From: Cellulomonas sp. NS3
Lineage (GTDB): Bacteria; Actinomycetota; Actinomycetes; Actinomycetales; Cellulomonadaceae
NCBI RefSeq assembly: GCF_024757985.1
Contig: NZ_CP103289.1
Span: forward strand, 2,232,001-2,296,000
DNA: 64,000 nt
Direction: 5' to 3'
The notes beneath the pieces are model-generated. The model saw only the letters and a program-made list of their open reading frames with translations. It was not told the DNA's origin and did no database searches. Positions 49,461-57,808 of the stretch are shown here, one piece after another; the stretch's first letter is position 1; each line of letters starts with the position of its first letter. Both the position numbers and the translations under genes were made by a program.

Positions 49461-50713
49461 CGGGCGCTCCCGGAGGTCGTCGCGGCGGCGGGGCGCACGC
49501 CGTCGTAGTCGGGGTGGTGCGGGTTCTCCCAGATCACGGTGCCGCCCTGGCCGAGGCCGACGCACATCGTGGTCAGGCCGTAGCGGACGTCGGGCTGCTC
49601 CGCGAACTGGCGGGCGAGCTGCGTCATGAGGCGCACGCCCGACGACGCGAGGGGGTGGCCGACGGCGATCGCTCCGCCGTACGGGTTGACGCGCGGGTCG
49701 TCGTCGGCGATCCCGAACGCGTCGAGGAACGCCAGCACCTGGACCGCGAATGCCTCGTTGACCTCGAACAGCCCAATGTCGTCGATGGACAGGCCGGCCC
49801 GGGCGAGCGCGCGCTGCGTCGCGGGGACCGGGCCGATGCCCATGACGGCCGGGTCGACCCCCGCGTAGGCGAACGAGACCATGCGCATGCGGGCGGCGAG
49901 CCCGAGCTCCTCGGCGGTGTCCTCCGCCGCCAGCAGGCACGAGGCGGCGCCGTCGGTCAGCGGTGCGGACGTCGCCGCGGTGACCCGGCCGCCGGCGCGG
50001 AACGGGGTCTTGAGGTCGCGGACGTCCTCGAGCCGGGTCCCGGGACGGGGCGGCTCGTCGGCGGTCGCCAGCCCCCAGCCGCGCTCGGGGTCGCGCGTTG
50101 CGACGTAGACGAGGTCGGGGTCGATCTTGCCCGCGGCCAGCGCGGCGGCGTACTTCTCCTGGCTCGCGACGCCGTACGCGTCGGCACGCTCGCGCGTGAG
50201 CTCGGGGAAGCGGTCGTGCAGGTTCTCGGCGGTGTTGCCCATGTTGAGGGCGTCGGCGGCGACGAGCCGCTCGGCGACGAACCGGGGGTTGGGGTCGGCG
50301 TCGAAGCCCATCGGGTGCCGGCCCATGTGCTCGACGCCCCCGGCGAGCGCGACGTCGAGTCCTCCGACGCCGATGCCCGACGCGACGGTCGTGACCGCGG
50401 TCATGGCGCCCGCGCACATGCGGTCGATCGCGTAGCCGGGGACCGTCTCGGGGAGCCCGGACAGCACGCCGACCGTGCGGCCGAGCGTCAGCCCCTGGTC
50501 GCCCGTCTGCGTCGTGGCCGCCACGGCGACCTCGTCGATGCGCTCGGGCGGGAGCTCCGGGTGGCGCCGCAGGATCTCCCGGACCGTCTTGACGGCGAGG
50601 TCGTCGGCGCGGGTGTGCGCGTACAGGCCGTCGGGGCGGGCACGGCCGAACGGCGTGCGCACACCCTCGACGAAGACGACGGGACGGACGGACCGGGCGG
50701 ATGCGCGCGGCAT
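49457..50713 (-). CDS. fadA: Acetyl-CoA acyltransferase (thiolase)
   Basis: 418 residues, last step of beta-oxidation. The nucleophilic Cys is in DRMCAGAM, and the C-terminal motifs NEAFAVQ, GGAIAVGHPL and the second Cys in CVGLGQGG are all present. First gene of the fadAB operon. A GTTAC-N6-GTAAC inverted repeat lies about 90 nt upstream of the ATG. Confidence 0.95.
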   Translation of the reverse strand: MPRASARSVRPVVFVEGVRTPFGRARPDGLYAHTRADDLAVKTVREILRRHPELPPERIDEVAVAATTQTGDQGLTLGRTVGVLSGLPETVPGYAIDRMCAGAMTAVTTVASGIGVGGLDVALAGGVEHMGRHPMGFDADPNPRFVAERLVAADALNMGNTAENLHDRFPELTRERADAYGVASQEKYAAALAAGKIDPDLVYVATRDPERGWGLATADEPPRPGTRLEDVRDLKTPFRAGGRVTAATSAPLTDGAASCLLAAEDTAEELGLAARMRMVSFAYAGVDPAVMGIGPVPATQRALARAGLSIDDIGLFEVNEAFAVQVLAFLDAFGIADDDPRVNPYGGAIAVGHPLASSGVRLMTQLARQFAEQPDVRYGLTTMCVGLGQGGTVIWENPHHPDYDGVRPAAATTSGSAR

Positions 50714-50803
50714 CGGACCTCCAGGCGGGACGACGGTGTCCTGCCGACCCAGGCGGGCCGGCGAGGGCCGACGTTACCGGGACGTCCGTCCCGCGTCAGC
50801 CAA

Positions 50804-50819
50804 GTTACCGAACAGTAAC
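50804..50819. promoter_or_regulatory. Inverted repeat upstream of fadAB
   Basis: GTTAC and GTAAC around CGAACA form a 16-bp TetR-like site; a further GTTACC half site is at about 50773. The 14-bp core is 11/14 identical to the core at 9589-9602 before the secreted GH3 gene. It lies between the fadA start and the rnd stop, so it most likely controls fadAB. Confidence 0.5.
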
Positions 50820-50841
50820 ATCGCGCCTCCGCGGGAGGCGG

Positions 50842-52212
50842 TCAGGCCGCCGCCGCCGCGAACGCCTCCACGAGCCGCGGGACGGCGAGCTCGACCTGCC
50901 ACTCGCGCGCACCGCCGGACCGCAGGGCCTCGGCCAGCGCCACCGCGTCGAGCGTCGGGGGCGGCGACCAGCACAGGCGGCGCAGGAGGTCGGGCTGGAG
51001 CAGGTTCTCCGCCGGGACGTCCACCTCGGCCGAGAGCGCCGTCATCACGTCGCGCGCCGCCGTGAGGCGGGCCGCGGCCGCGGGGTCCCGGTCGGCCCAC
51101 GCGCGCGGCGGCGGCGGAGCGTCGCTCTTGGGCCCGCGGACCGAGGGCAGCTCCGTCTCGGGGAGAGCGAGGGCCTCGTCGATCGCGTGCTGCCACAGCG
51201 CGGCGCGGCGCCGGGTGCCCTTGCCCGAGAACGCCGGCAGCGCCACGAGCTGGGGGACCGACCGGGGGAGCGCCTGGGCGGCCGCGACGATCGCGTGGTC
51301 GGGGAGCACGCGCCCGGGGGAGATGTCCCGCTGGCGCGCGTTGTCGTCGCGCGTGGTCCACAGCGAGCGGACGACTGCGAGCCGCCGCGCGTCGCGCACC
51401 GCGTGCAGCCCCGAGACGCGGCGCCACGGCTCGACGCGCGGGGGCGGCGGGGGAGCGAGGCGCACGGCCTCGAACTCCTGCGCGGCCCACTCGGCCTTGC
51501 CGGCGACGGCCAGACGCTCGGCGAGGACCGCGCGCAGCTCCACGAGCACCTCGACGTCGAGCGCGGCGTAGCGCAGCCACTCGCCCGGCAGCGGGCGCGT
51601 CGACCAGTCGACCGCCGAGTGCTCCTTGGCCAGGCCGAGGCCGAGCAGCTCCGCCACGACGGCCGCCAGGCCGACGCGCTCGAGCCCGAGCAGGCGGGCG
51701 CCGAGCTCGGTGTCGAAGATCCGGGTGGGCGTCATGCCCTGCTCGGCGAGCCCCGGCAGGTCCTGCGACGCTGCGTGCAGCACCCACTCGACCCCGACGA
51801 GCGCGCGCGACAGCGACGACAGGTCCGGCAGCGCGATCGGGTCGATGAGCGCGGTGCCCGCACCCTCGCGGCGCACCTGCACGAGGTAGGTCCGCTGGCC
51901 GTAGCGGTACCCGGAGGCGCGCTCGGCGTCGACCGCGACCGGCCCGGTGCCGGCCTCGAAGAGCGACACGACGCGCGCGAGCTCCTCCGGGGTCTCGACG
52001 ACCGGGGGGACGCCCTCGCGGGGTTCGGTGAGTGCGACGACGACCGGTACCTCGGGCACGGCCACGTCGACGGCGTCGTCGGCGGGGACCTGCACCGCAG
52101 GGTCGCCGGACGGTCGATCGGGAAGCATGACCTCCACCGTAGGGGTTCCGCGGCCCGCCGCCGCGCTGGCGCGCGCAGCCGGACGGGGCCGAGGTGGTGT
52201 GGGGTCGCTCAC
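50842..52212 (-). CDS. rnd: Ribonuclease D-type exonuclease with HRDC domain
   Basis: 456 residues. A 3'-5' exonuclease domain of the DEDD class (VAVDAERASG, HAASQDLPGL, YAALDVEVL) is followed by one HRDC helical domain (ARQRDISPGRVLPDHAIVA) and a further helical region. A proline/alanine-rich N-terminal extension of about 70 residues precedes the exonuclease. Acts in tRNA or stable RNA 3' processing. In actinobacteria it usually sits next to DUF3000 and dxs (Rv2680-Rv2682c in M. tuberculosis); here fad, pfl and accessory genes separate it from dxs. Confidence 0.92.
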   Translation of the reverse strand: MSDPTPPRPRPAARASAAAGRGTPTVEVMLPDRPSGDPAVQVPADDAVDVAVPEVPVVVALTEPREGVPPVVETPEELARVVSLFEAGTGPVAVDAERASGYRYGQRTYLVQVRREGAGTALIDPIALPDLSSLSRALVGVEWVLHAASQDLPGLAEQGMTPTRIFDTELGARLLGLERVGLAAVVAELLGLGLAKEHSAVDWSTRPLPGEWLRYAALDVEVLVELRAVLAERLAVAGKAEWAAQEFEAVRLAPPPPPRVEPWRRVSGLHAVRDARRLAVVRSLWTTRDDNARQRDISPGRVLPDHAIVAAAQALPRSVPQLVALPAFSGKGTRRRAALWQHAIDEALALPETELPSVRGPKSDAPPPPRAWADRDPAAAARLTAARDVMTALSAEVDVPAENLLQPDLLRRLCWSPPPTLDAVALAEALRSGGAREWQVELAVPRLVEAFAAAAA

Positions 52213-52249
52213 GGGACCGCCGCAGGGGCGGGCACGTGCGGACGCGCTC

Positions 52250-52795
52250 TCAGTCGAGCAGGCCCGTCCGGATCGAGATCGCGACGAGCGCGGCGCGGTC
52301 GCCGGTGCCGAGCTTGCGGGAGATGCGCGCGAGGTGGCTCTTGACCGTCAGGGCGGACAGGCCGAGCAGCTCGCCGATCCGGCGGTTGCTGCAGCCGTCC
52401 GCGACGAGCTTGAGGACACCGAGCTCGCGTGCGGTGAGCTCGGGGCGGTCCCGCACGAACTGCGCGGGCGGCGGGACCTGGGTCAGCGTCGTGTGCGCCT
52501 CGGACGCGACGGCGCCGCGCAGGCCCCCCGCGAGGAGGCCGACGAGCTCGCGCCGGCTCGCGCGCCGGGCCAGCAGGATGACCCGGCCGGACCCGCGGCG
52601 CCGCAGGTTGCGGACGAGGACCTGTCCGTCACCGTCGGCGAGGTCGGACACGACCACGCACATCTGGCCGAGGGCGCGCCGCTGGGCGGGCGCGCCGGCA
52701 GCGCGGTCGGCGCTGACGAGGGATGCGCGCTCTCCGGCACGCGGCTGCACACCCCGCAGGGTGGGCGCGGTGCGGCGCAACGGCTCGATGCTCAC
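52250..52795 (-). CDS. Orphan LuxR/NarL-type regulator with degenerate receiver
   Basis: 181 residues. The C-terminal LuxR helix-turn-helix (LTARELGVLKLVADGCSNRR, then LSALTVKSHLARISRKLG) is complete. The N-terminal half keeps receiver-like strands (MCVVVSDLADGDG, GRVILLARRASRREL) but lacks the paired acidic residues near its start, so phosphorylation is doubtful. No histidine kinase gene is adjacent. I chose GTG 52795 behind GGGGAG; a longer GTG start at 52855 would add 20 residues. Confidence 0.8.
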   Translation of the reverse strand: MSIEPLRRTAPTLRGVQPRAGERASLVSADRAAGAPAQRRALGQMCVVVSDLADGDGQVLVRNLRRRGSGRVILLARRASRRELVGLLAGGLRGAVASEAHTTLTQVPPPAQFVRDRPELTARELGVLKLVADGCSNRRIGELLGLSALTVKSHLARISRKLGTGDRAALVAISIRTGLLD

Positions 52796-52894
52796 GTAGG
52801 TCTCCCCGGGGATGTTTCCGGCACGTACAAGACCATCGGCCGCACCATCCCCCACCTTGAGCGGTTCGGCGGGGCTACTTGTTCCGGCGGCGTG

Positions 52895-53479
52895 TCATCG
52901 ACGCCTCGGGAGCGGGACGACGCCCGCGGGGAGCGGCGGGAGCCCCGCCGTCGTGCACAGCAGCGTGCCCCACGCCCGCAGGTGCGGGCCCAGGTCCTCG
53001 TCGCGCGCCGTCCAGCTCGCCCGCACCTCGAGCTCGACCTGCTCCGGCCGCTCGTCGAGCGCGCCGAAGCTCTGCGACAGCACGCGCGTGACGGTCCCGC
53101 CCGCGGCGTGCGCGTCGAGCCCGGCGCTCGCGAGCGCGTCCGCGAACCAGCTCCAGGCGACCTCGGCGAGCATCGGGTCGGCGCCGACCTCGGGCTCGAG
53201 CGTCGCGCGCACGAGCGTCACGAGGCGGAACGTCCCGTGCCACGCCTCCTGGCCCTCGGGGTCGTGCAGCACGACGAACCGACCGGAGGCCAGCTCGACC
53301 GCGTCGGGGTCGCGCCGGCTCGCGCGCACCTCGGCCGTGAGGGCCGCCGTCCAGGGGGCGATGCGCGCCGGACCGGGCACCTCCTCGAGGCGGATCTCGG
53401 GTCGTAGCTGCACGTCACGGAGCGATCGAAGTGCGCGCAGGAACTCCGGTGGAGCGGGCCCTGAACCGGCTGGTGTCAC
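52895..53479 (-). CDS. DUF3000 domain protein
   Basis: 194 residues, soluble alpha/beta protein. Family marks are LRPEIRLEEVPGPARIAPWT, GRFVVLHDPEGQEAWHGTFR and a C-terminal LGPHLRAWGTLLCTTAGLPP. Function unknown; it neighbours RNase D throughout Actinobacteria. The GTG start has TAGTCT 7 nt upstream. Confidence 0.9.
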   Translation of the reverse strand: MTPAGSGPAPPEFLRALRSLRDVQLRPEIRLEEVPGPARIAPWTAALTAEVRASRRDPDAVELASGRFVVLHDPEGQEAWHGTFRLVTLVRATLEPEVGADPMLAEVAWSWFADALASAGLDAHAAGGTVTRVLSQSFGALDERPEQVELEVRASWTARDEDLGPHLRAWGTLLCTTAGLPPLPAGVVPLPRRR

Positions 53480-53486
53480 GCGAGCG

Positions 53487-53492
53487 AGACTA
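53487..53492 (-). promoter_or_regulatory. -10 hexamer for leaderless DUF3000 mRNA
   Basis: TAGTCT on the minus strand, 7 nt from GTG 53479. Confidence 0.45.
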
Positions 53493-53641
53493 CGTGCGGG
53501 GGTCCGGTCTTGCCGTTCGGCACGCCGCGTCGCGCGTGTCGTTGCGCCACTAGGCTGACCGGCGCATCAGCACAAACCGGCCCGCCCGTTCGGAGTGCAC
53601 CTCCCGGCCCGGGCGCCCCCCGACGAAGGAGTACCGCGCGT

Positions 53642-55084
53642 ATGTCCGTAGAAGGAACTGCTCAGATCGGTGTGACGGGTCTGGCTGTGATGGGTCGGAA
53701 CCTGGCGCGGAACTTCGCGCGGCACGGGTACACGGTCGCGGTGCACAACCGGTCCTGGGCCAAGACCGAGTCGCTGGTCGCCGAGCACGGGGACGAGGGG
53801 ACGTTCGTGGCCTCGGAGTCGATGGCGGACTTCGTGGCCTCGCTGGCCCGTCCGCGCAAGGTGGTGGTCATGGTCAAGGCCGGTCCGGCCACCGACGCGG
53901 TGATCGCCGAGCTGGTCCCGCTCCTGGAGGCGGGGGACATCGTGATCGACGCGGGCAACGCCCACTTCCCGGACACGGTGCGCCGGGAGGGCGAGCTCAA
54001 GGCCCACGGCCTGCACTTCGTCGGGTCCGGGGTCTCCGGCGGGGAGGAGGGCGCGCTGCTGGGCCCGTCGATCATGCCGGGCGGGTCGCGGGAGTCCTAT
54101 GCGGTGCTGGGCCCGATCCTGGAGGACATCGCCGCGAAGGTCGATGGGGTGCCGTGCTGCACGTATGTGGGGCCGGAGGGTGCGGGGCACTTCGTGAAGA
54201 TGGTGCACAACGGCATCGAGTACGCCGACATGCAGCTCATCGCGGAGGCCTACGACCTGCTCAAGCAGGGCCTGGGCGCCTCGGCCGCGCAGATCGGGGA
54301 GATCTTCCGGACCTGGAACGAAGGGGACCTGGAGTCGTTCCTGATCGAGATCACCGCCGAGGTGCTCACCCACACCGACGCGGCCACGGGTCAGGCGTTC
54401 GTCGACGTGGTCCTCGACCGCGCGGAGCAGAAGGGCACCGGGCGCTGGACCGTGCAGAACGCCCTCGACCTGGGGGTCCCGATCACCGGCATCGCGGAGG
54501 CCACGTTCGCCCGGGCGTTGTCGGGGTCGGTCCCGCAGCGCACCGCCGCCGCCGGCACCCTGGTCGGGCACGCCGAGCCGTTCGAGGTCACCGACCGGGA
54601 CGCGTTCATCGAGGACGTGCGCCTGGCCCTGTACGCCTCCAAGGTCGTCGCGTACTCGCAGGGCTTCGACCAGATCGCGGCGGCGTCCGAGCAGTTCGGG
54701 TGGGGCATCGACCGCGGCGCCATGGCCCGGATCTGGCGGGGCGGGTGCATCATCCGGGCCCGGTTCCTCAACCGGATCACCGAGGCCTACGAACGCGACG
54801 CGAACCTGCCGCTCCTGCTCGCCGACCCCTACTTCGTCGGCGCGGTCGGCAACGGCGTGGCCGCCTGGCGCCGGATCGTGGCCGCCGCCGCGTTCGCGGG
54901 CGTGCCGACCCCGGCGTTCTCCTCCTCGCTCGCGTACTACGACGGGGTCCGCGCCGAGCGGCTGCCCGCCAACCTCATCCAGGCCCAGCGCGACTTCTTC
55001 GGCGCCCACACCTACCAGCGCACCGACCGCGAGGGCACCTTCCACACCGAGTGGACCCGCGACCGCACCGAGACCCCCGCGTGA
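53642..55084 (+). CDS. gnd: 6-phosphogluconate dehydrogenase (decarboxylating)
   Basis: Oxidative pentose phosphate enzyme making ribulose-5-phosphate, CO2 and NADPH. 480 residues, the long dimeric form. The dinucleotide motif is GVTGLAVMGRNLA; catalytic residues are in GSGVSGGEEGA, KMVHNGIEYADM and, near the end, the substrate-binding ARFLNRI. ATG with AAGGAG. The stop overlaps the GTG of the ATP-grasp gene (GTGA), an unusual partner. TAGGCT in the short upstream region is a -10 candidate. Confidence 0.97.
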   Translation: MSVEGTAQIGVTGLAVMGRNLARNFARHGYTVAVHNRSWAKTESLVAEHGDEGTFVASESMADFVASLARPRKVVVMVKAGPATDAVIAELVPLLEAGDIVIDAGNAHFPDTVRREGELKAHGLHFVGSGVSGGEEGALLGPSIMPGGSRESYAVLGPILEDIAAKVDGVPCCTYVGPEGAGHFVKMVHNGIEYADMQLIAEAYDLLKQGLGASAAQIGEIFRTWNEGDLESFLIEITAEVLTHTDAATGQAFVDVVLDRAEQKGTGRWTVQNALDLGVPITGIAEATFARALSGSVPQRTAAAGTLVGHAEPFEVTDRDAFIEDVRLALYASKVVAYSQGFDQIAAASEQFGWGIDRGAMARIWRGGCIIRARFLNRITEAYERDANLPLLLADPYFVGAVGNGVAAWRRIVAAAAFAGVPTPAFSSSLAYYDGVRAERLPANLIQAQRDFFGAHTYQRTDREGTFHTEWTRDRTETPA

Positions 55085-56367
55085 GCGACACCGCCCGCGA
55101 GCCGGTCGCCGCCACCACGGCGTCGACCGGCCCGCTGCAGCCGGTCATCCTCGGCGCCGACATCGGCGTCTACGCCCTCGCGCGCGCGTTCCACGAGGCC
55201 TACGGCGTCCGCTCGATCGTCGTGAGCGGCGCCGCGCTCGGGCCCGTCGCCGACTCGCGCATCGTCGACAACGTGCTCGTCGCCGACGGCCACGACCCGC
55301 GCCAGCTGGTCGACAAGCTCGTCGAGGTCGCGCGCGGCCTCGCGGGCCGGCGGCTCGTGCTCATGGCGAACTCGGACTGGCTGGTCCGCGTCGTCGTGCA
55401 GCACCGCACCGAGCTCGAGCCGTACTACGTCGTGCCGTTCCTCAGCGCGGAGCTGCTCGACCAGATCTCCGACAAGGCGACGTTCGCGGAGATCTGCGAG
55501 CGGATCGGCATCTCGGTGCCCCGCACCGTGGTGCAGGACTTCGCCCGTGCCGGTGAGCCCGGGTGGCAGCCCGTGCCCGTCCCGGCCGGCATCACGTACC
55601 CGCTCATCGCGAAGGCGGCGAGCAGCGCGGACTACCAGGACGTCGAGTTCGAGGGCAAGAAGAAGGTCTTCGAGATCACCGAGCCCGCCGAGCTCGACCA
55701 GCTCTGGGTCTCGCTCGCCGGTGCCGGCTTCCGCGGCAGGTTCGTGGTCCAGGAGCTGATCCCGGGCGACGACACGCAGATGCGCTCGATCACCGCGTAC
55801 GTCGACAGCCGGGGTCAGATCACGCTGCTGTGCTCGGCGCACGTGCTCCTCGAGGAGCACACGCCGTCGGGCCTCGGGAACCCCGCGGCGATGATCACGA
55901 CGCGCATCGACCCGATGCTCGACCAGGCCCGGCGCTTCCTCACCGAGACCGGCTACGTCGGCTTCGCCAACTTCGACGTCAAGGTGGACCCGCGTGACGG
56001 GTCGTACCGCTTCTTCGAGGTCAACCCGCGCATCGGCCGCAACAACTACTACGTGACGGCGGCCGGGGCGAACCCGGTGCGCTTCCTCGTCGAGGACCGC
56101 GTCGAGGGCCGTGCCGTCGAGCCGGTCGTGGTCGAGAAGGAGATCCTCTACGCGATCGTCCCGCACCGGCTGCTGCTCAAGTACGTCGCGGACCCGGCCC
56201 TCGCGGCGAAGGTCAAGGGCCTGATCAAGGCGGGCGCCGTCGCGCACCCGCTGCGGTACGCGCAGGACGCCGGTCCCAAGCGGGTCGCGTACGTGACGCT
56301 CGCGCTGGTCAACCAGGTGCGCAAGTTCCGGACCCACTACCCGGAGCTGACGGGCACAGGGTTCTGA
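55081..56367 (+). CDS. ATP-grasp carboxylate-amine ligase
   Basis: 428 residues. N-terminal Rossmann-like domain (VILGADIGVYALARAFHE), then an ATP-grasp fold: SDKATFAEICERIGISVPRT, the Lys of YPLIAKAAS, the hinge RFVVQELIPGDDTQ and the metal-binding FFEVNPRIGRNNYY. It joins a carboxylate to an amine with ATP. Carboxylate, amine and pathway are unknown. The family includes D-aspartate ligase of enterococcal peptidoglycan, and Cellulomonas-type walls carry D-Asp or D-Glu in their cross-bridges, so a wall role is possible (inference). Translated from the gnd mRNA through GTGA overlap. Confidence 0.85.
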   Translation: MSDTAREPVAATTASTGPLQPVILGADIGVYALARAFHEAYGVRSIVVSGAALGPVADSRIVDNVLVADGHDPRQLVDKLVEVARGLAGRRLVLMANSDWLVRVVVQHRTELEPYYVVPFLSAELLDQISDKATFAEICERIGISVPRTVVQDFARAGEPGWQPVPVPAGITYPLIAKAASSADYQDVEFEGKKKVFEITEPAELDQLWVSLAGAGFRGRFVVQELIPGDDTQMRSITAYVDSRGQITLLCSAHVLLEEHTPSGLGNPAAMITTRIDPMLDQARRFLTETGYVGFANFDVKVDPRDGSYRFFEVNPRIGRNNYYVTAAGANPVRFLVEDRVEGRAVEPVVVEKEILYAIVPHRLLLKYVADPALAAKVKGLIKAGAVAHPLRYAQDAGPKRVAYVTLALVNQVRKFRTHYPELTGTGF

Positions 56368-56434
56368 TCGGCCCGCTGGTGCGCCGCTCCGGGTCCTGAG
56401 CCGCACCGGGCTGCCGCCCGGGCGCGCACGCACG

Positions 56435-56481
56435 ACGCGACGACGCCGGGCCCCCTCGTCGGGGGCCCGGCGTCGTCGTGT
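56435..56481. terminator. Strong bidirectional terminator hairpin
   Basis: An 18-bp perfect stem extended to about 21 bp with one wobble (core GCCGGGCCCCC with its complement) and a 5-nt loop, between the ATP-grasp gene and the convergent run on the minus strand. Confidence 0.8.
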
Positions 56482-56512
56482 GCGGGACGGGGTGGAGCCG
56501 GCAGGTCGGCGG

Positions 56513-56998
56513 TCAGCCGAGCTCGCTGGTCCCCGAGTACAGGTGCAGGACGGGGACGTCGAGCTCCTCGCGCGCACGGGACGCCCAGTCGCGGTGGAAG
56601 GTGTCCTCGACCGCGTGCGGGTAGGTGACGACGACGACCTCGCGGACCGGGCCCTGCGCGATCGCGGCGCGGAGCGCGGGCAGCGGGTCGTCGGACACGA
56701 CCTCGCCTGCGGCGTCGCGACCCGCCTCCTCGAACGCGGCGAGGCTCTCCGCGAGCTGGTCGGCGGCGGTCGCGCGTGCGACGCGCGGCTCGGGCTCGCG
56801 CCCGCGGACCGTGTCGAGGGCCCCGCGCAGCTCGCCCAGGCTGAGCTGGTCGATGAGCGAGACGAGCAGGTTGCGCTCGGTGTCGGCAGGCACGAGGACG
56901 CGGTACGCGAGCGTCTCGCCCTCGTGCAGCGACACGATGTGCGCGACGTCGGCGGAGGCGAGCGTGTCCTCGGTCAGGACCAGGATCGTGTCAGTCAC
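56513..56998 (-). CDS. Conserved actinobacterial alpha/beta protein, universal-stress-like
   Basis: 161 residues. Begins MTDTILVLTEDTLASADVAH; alternating strands and helices end in REVVVVTYPHAVEDTF and LDVPVLHLYSG, like a USP-type Rossmann fold but without the ATP loop G-x2-G-x9-G. Such proteins are sometimes mislabelled indole-3-glycerol phosphate synthase. Function unknown. The GTG overlaps the stop of the RibD-like gene (GTGA) and also has TAGGCT 7 nt upstream (57006-57011), so it may be made both ways. Confidence 0.7.
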   Translation of the reverse strand: MTDTILVLTEDTLASADVAHIVSLHEGETLAYRVLVPADTERNLLVSLIDQLSLGELRGALDTVRGREPEPRVARATAADQLAESLAAFEEAGRDAAGEVVSDDPLPALRAAIAQGPVREVVVVTYPHAVEDTFHRDWASRAREELDVPVLHLYSGTSELG

Positions 56999-57804
56999 GC
57001 GGGGGAGCCTAGTGCGCGGCCCGGCGCCGCGAGCGTCCAGCGGCCCACGAGCACGCCGTCCGAGTGCAGCAGGTGCAACGGCGTCGCCCCGACGGCGGCC
57101 GGCAGCCACGTGCCCGAGTCGAGGACGCGCGGACCGGGGCCCCCGACCAGCACCGGGCTCGAGGTGAGGCACAGCTCGTCGACGAGGCCGGCCGCGACGA
57201 GGTCGGCCAGCAGGTGCGGACCACCCTCGGCCAGCACCCGCACGAGCCCGCGCTCCGCCAGGCCGTCGAGCGCACGGGCGAGGTCCACGTCCTCGTCGCC
57301 GGCCACGACCACCCGGTCGTCGCCGACCGACGCGCGCAGCGCCGCGAGCCCGGGGCTGTCGGCCGAGGTGACGACGAGCGGGGCGGACGCCGAGTGCAGC
57401 AGGTCCTCGGGGATCCTTCCCGAGCGTGAGACGAGCGCGAGCGCGACGTCCGGGGACTGCCCGCGGCGCACCCGGGCCGCGCGCAGCGGCTCGGGGAGCG
57501 GCAACTCGCGGTACCCCTCGGCGCGTGCGGTGCCGGCTCCCACGAGCAGCACGTCCGCGACGGCGCGCTGGACGACGAACGCCCGGTGGTCCGCGGCGTT
57601 GTTGATCGTGCCCGAGCGGCCGTCAGGTCCGGTCGCGGAGCCGTCGAGCGTCGAGACCATCGCGGCCCGGACGCAGCTGCGCCGGCCCGGTGCCGGGTCG
57701 GGGTGCGCGTAGAGGTCGAGCAGCGCGCACTCGTCGGGGTCGGACAGGAGGCGCTCACCCGCTCGGGCGAGCGGCAGGAGGACGTCGAACGTGGGTGCGG
57801 GCAC
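56995..57804 (-). CDS. RibD C-terminal-like pyrimidine reductase
   Basis: 269 residues, dihydrofolate-reductase-like fold. AAMVSTLDGSATGPDGRSG, VADVLLVGAGTARAEGYREL and VLAEGGPHLLADLV are the RibD_C signature. It is a stand-alone reductase without the deaminase half. It may reduce the riboflavin intermediate, but no other rib gene is near, so a different NADPH-dependent substrate is possible. The stop overlaps the next gene by GTGA; the cysG-type gene ends 4 nt before its start. Confidence 0.85.
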   Translation of the reverse strand: MPAPTFDVLLPLARAGERLLSDPDECALLDLYAHPDPAPGRRSCVRAAMVSTLDGSATGPDGRSGTINNAADHRAFVVQRAVADVLLVGAGTARAEGYRELPLPEPLRAARVRRGQSPDVALALVSRSGRIPEDLLHSASAPLVVTSADSPGLAALRASVGDDRVVVAGDEDVDLARALDGLAERGLVRVLAEGGPHLLADLVAAGLVDELCLTSSPVLVGGPGPRVLDSGTWLPAAVGATPLHLLHSDGVLVGRWTLAAPGRALGSPA

Positions 57805-57808
57805 GGCG

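Noticed and set aside
47319-50713. fadAB as a transferred element
   Set aside because: Codon use, GC and overlapping layout match the neighbours; no repeats or integrase nearby.
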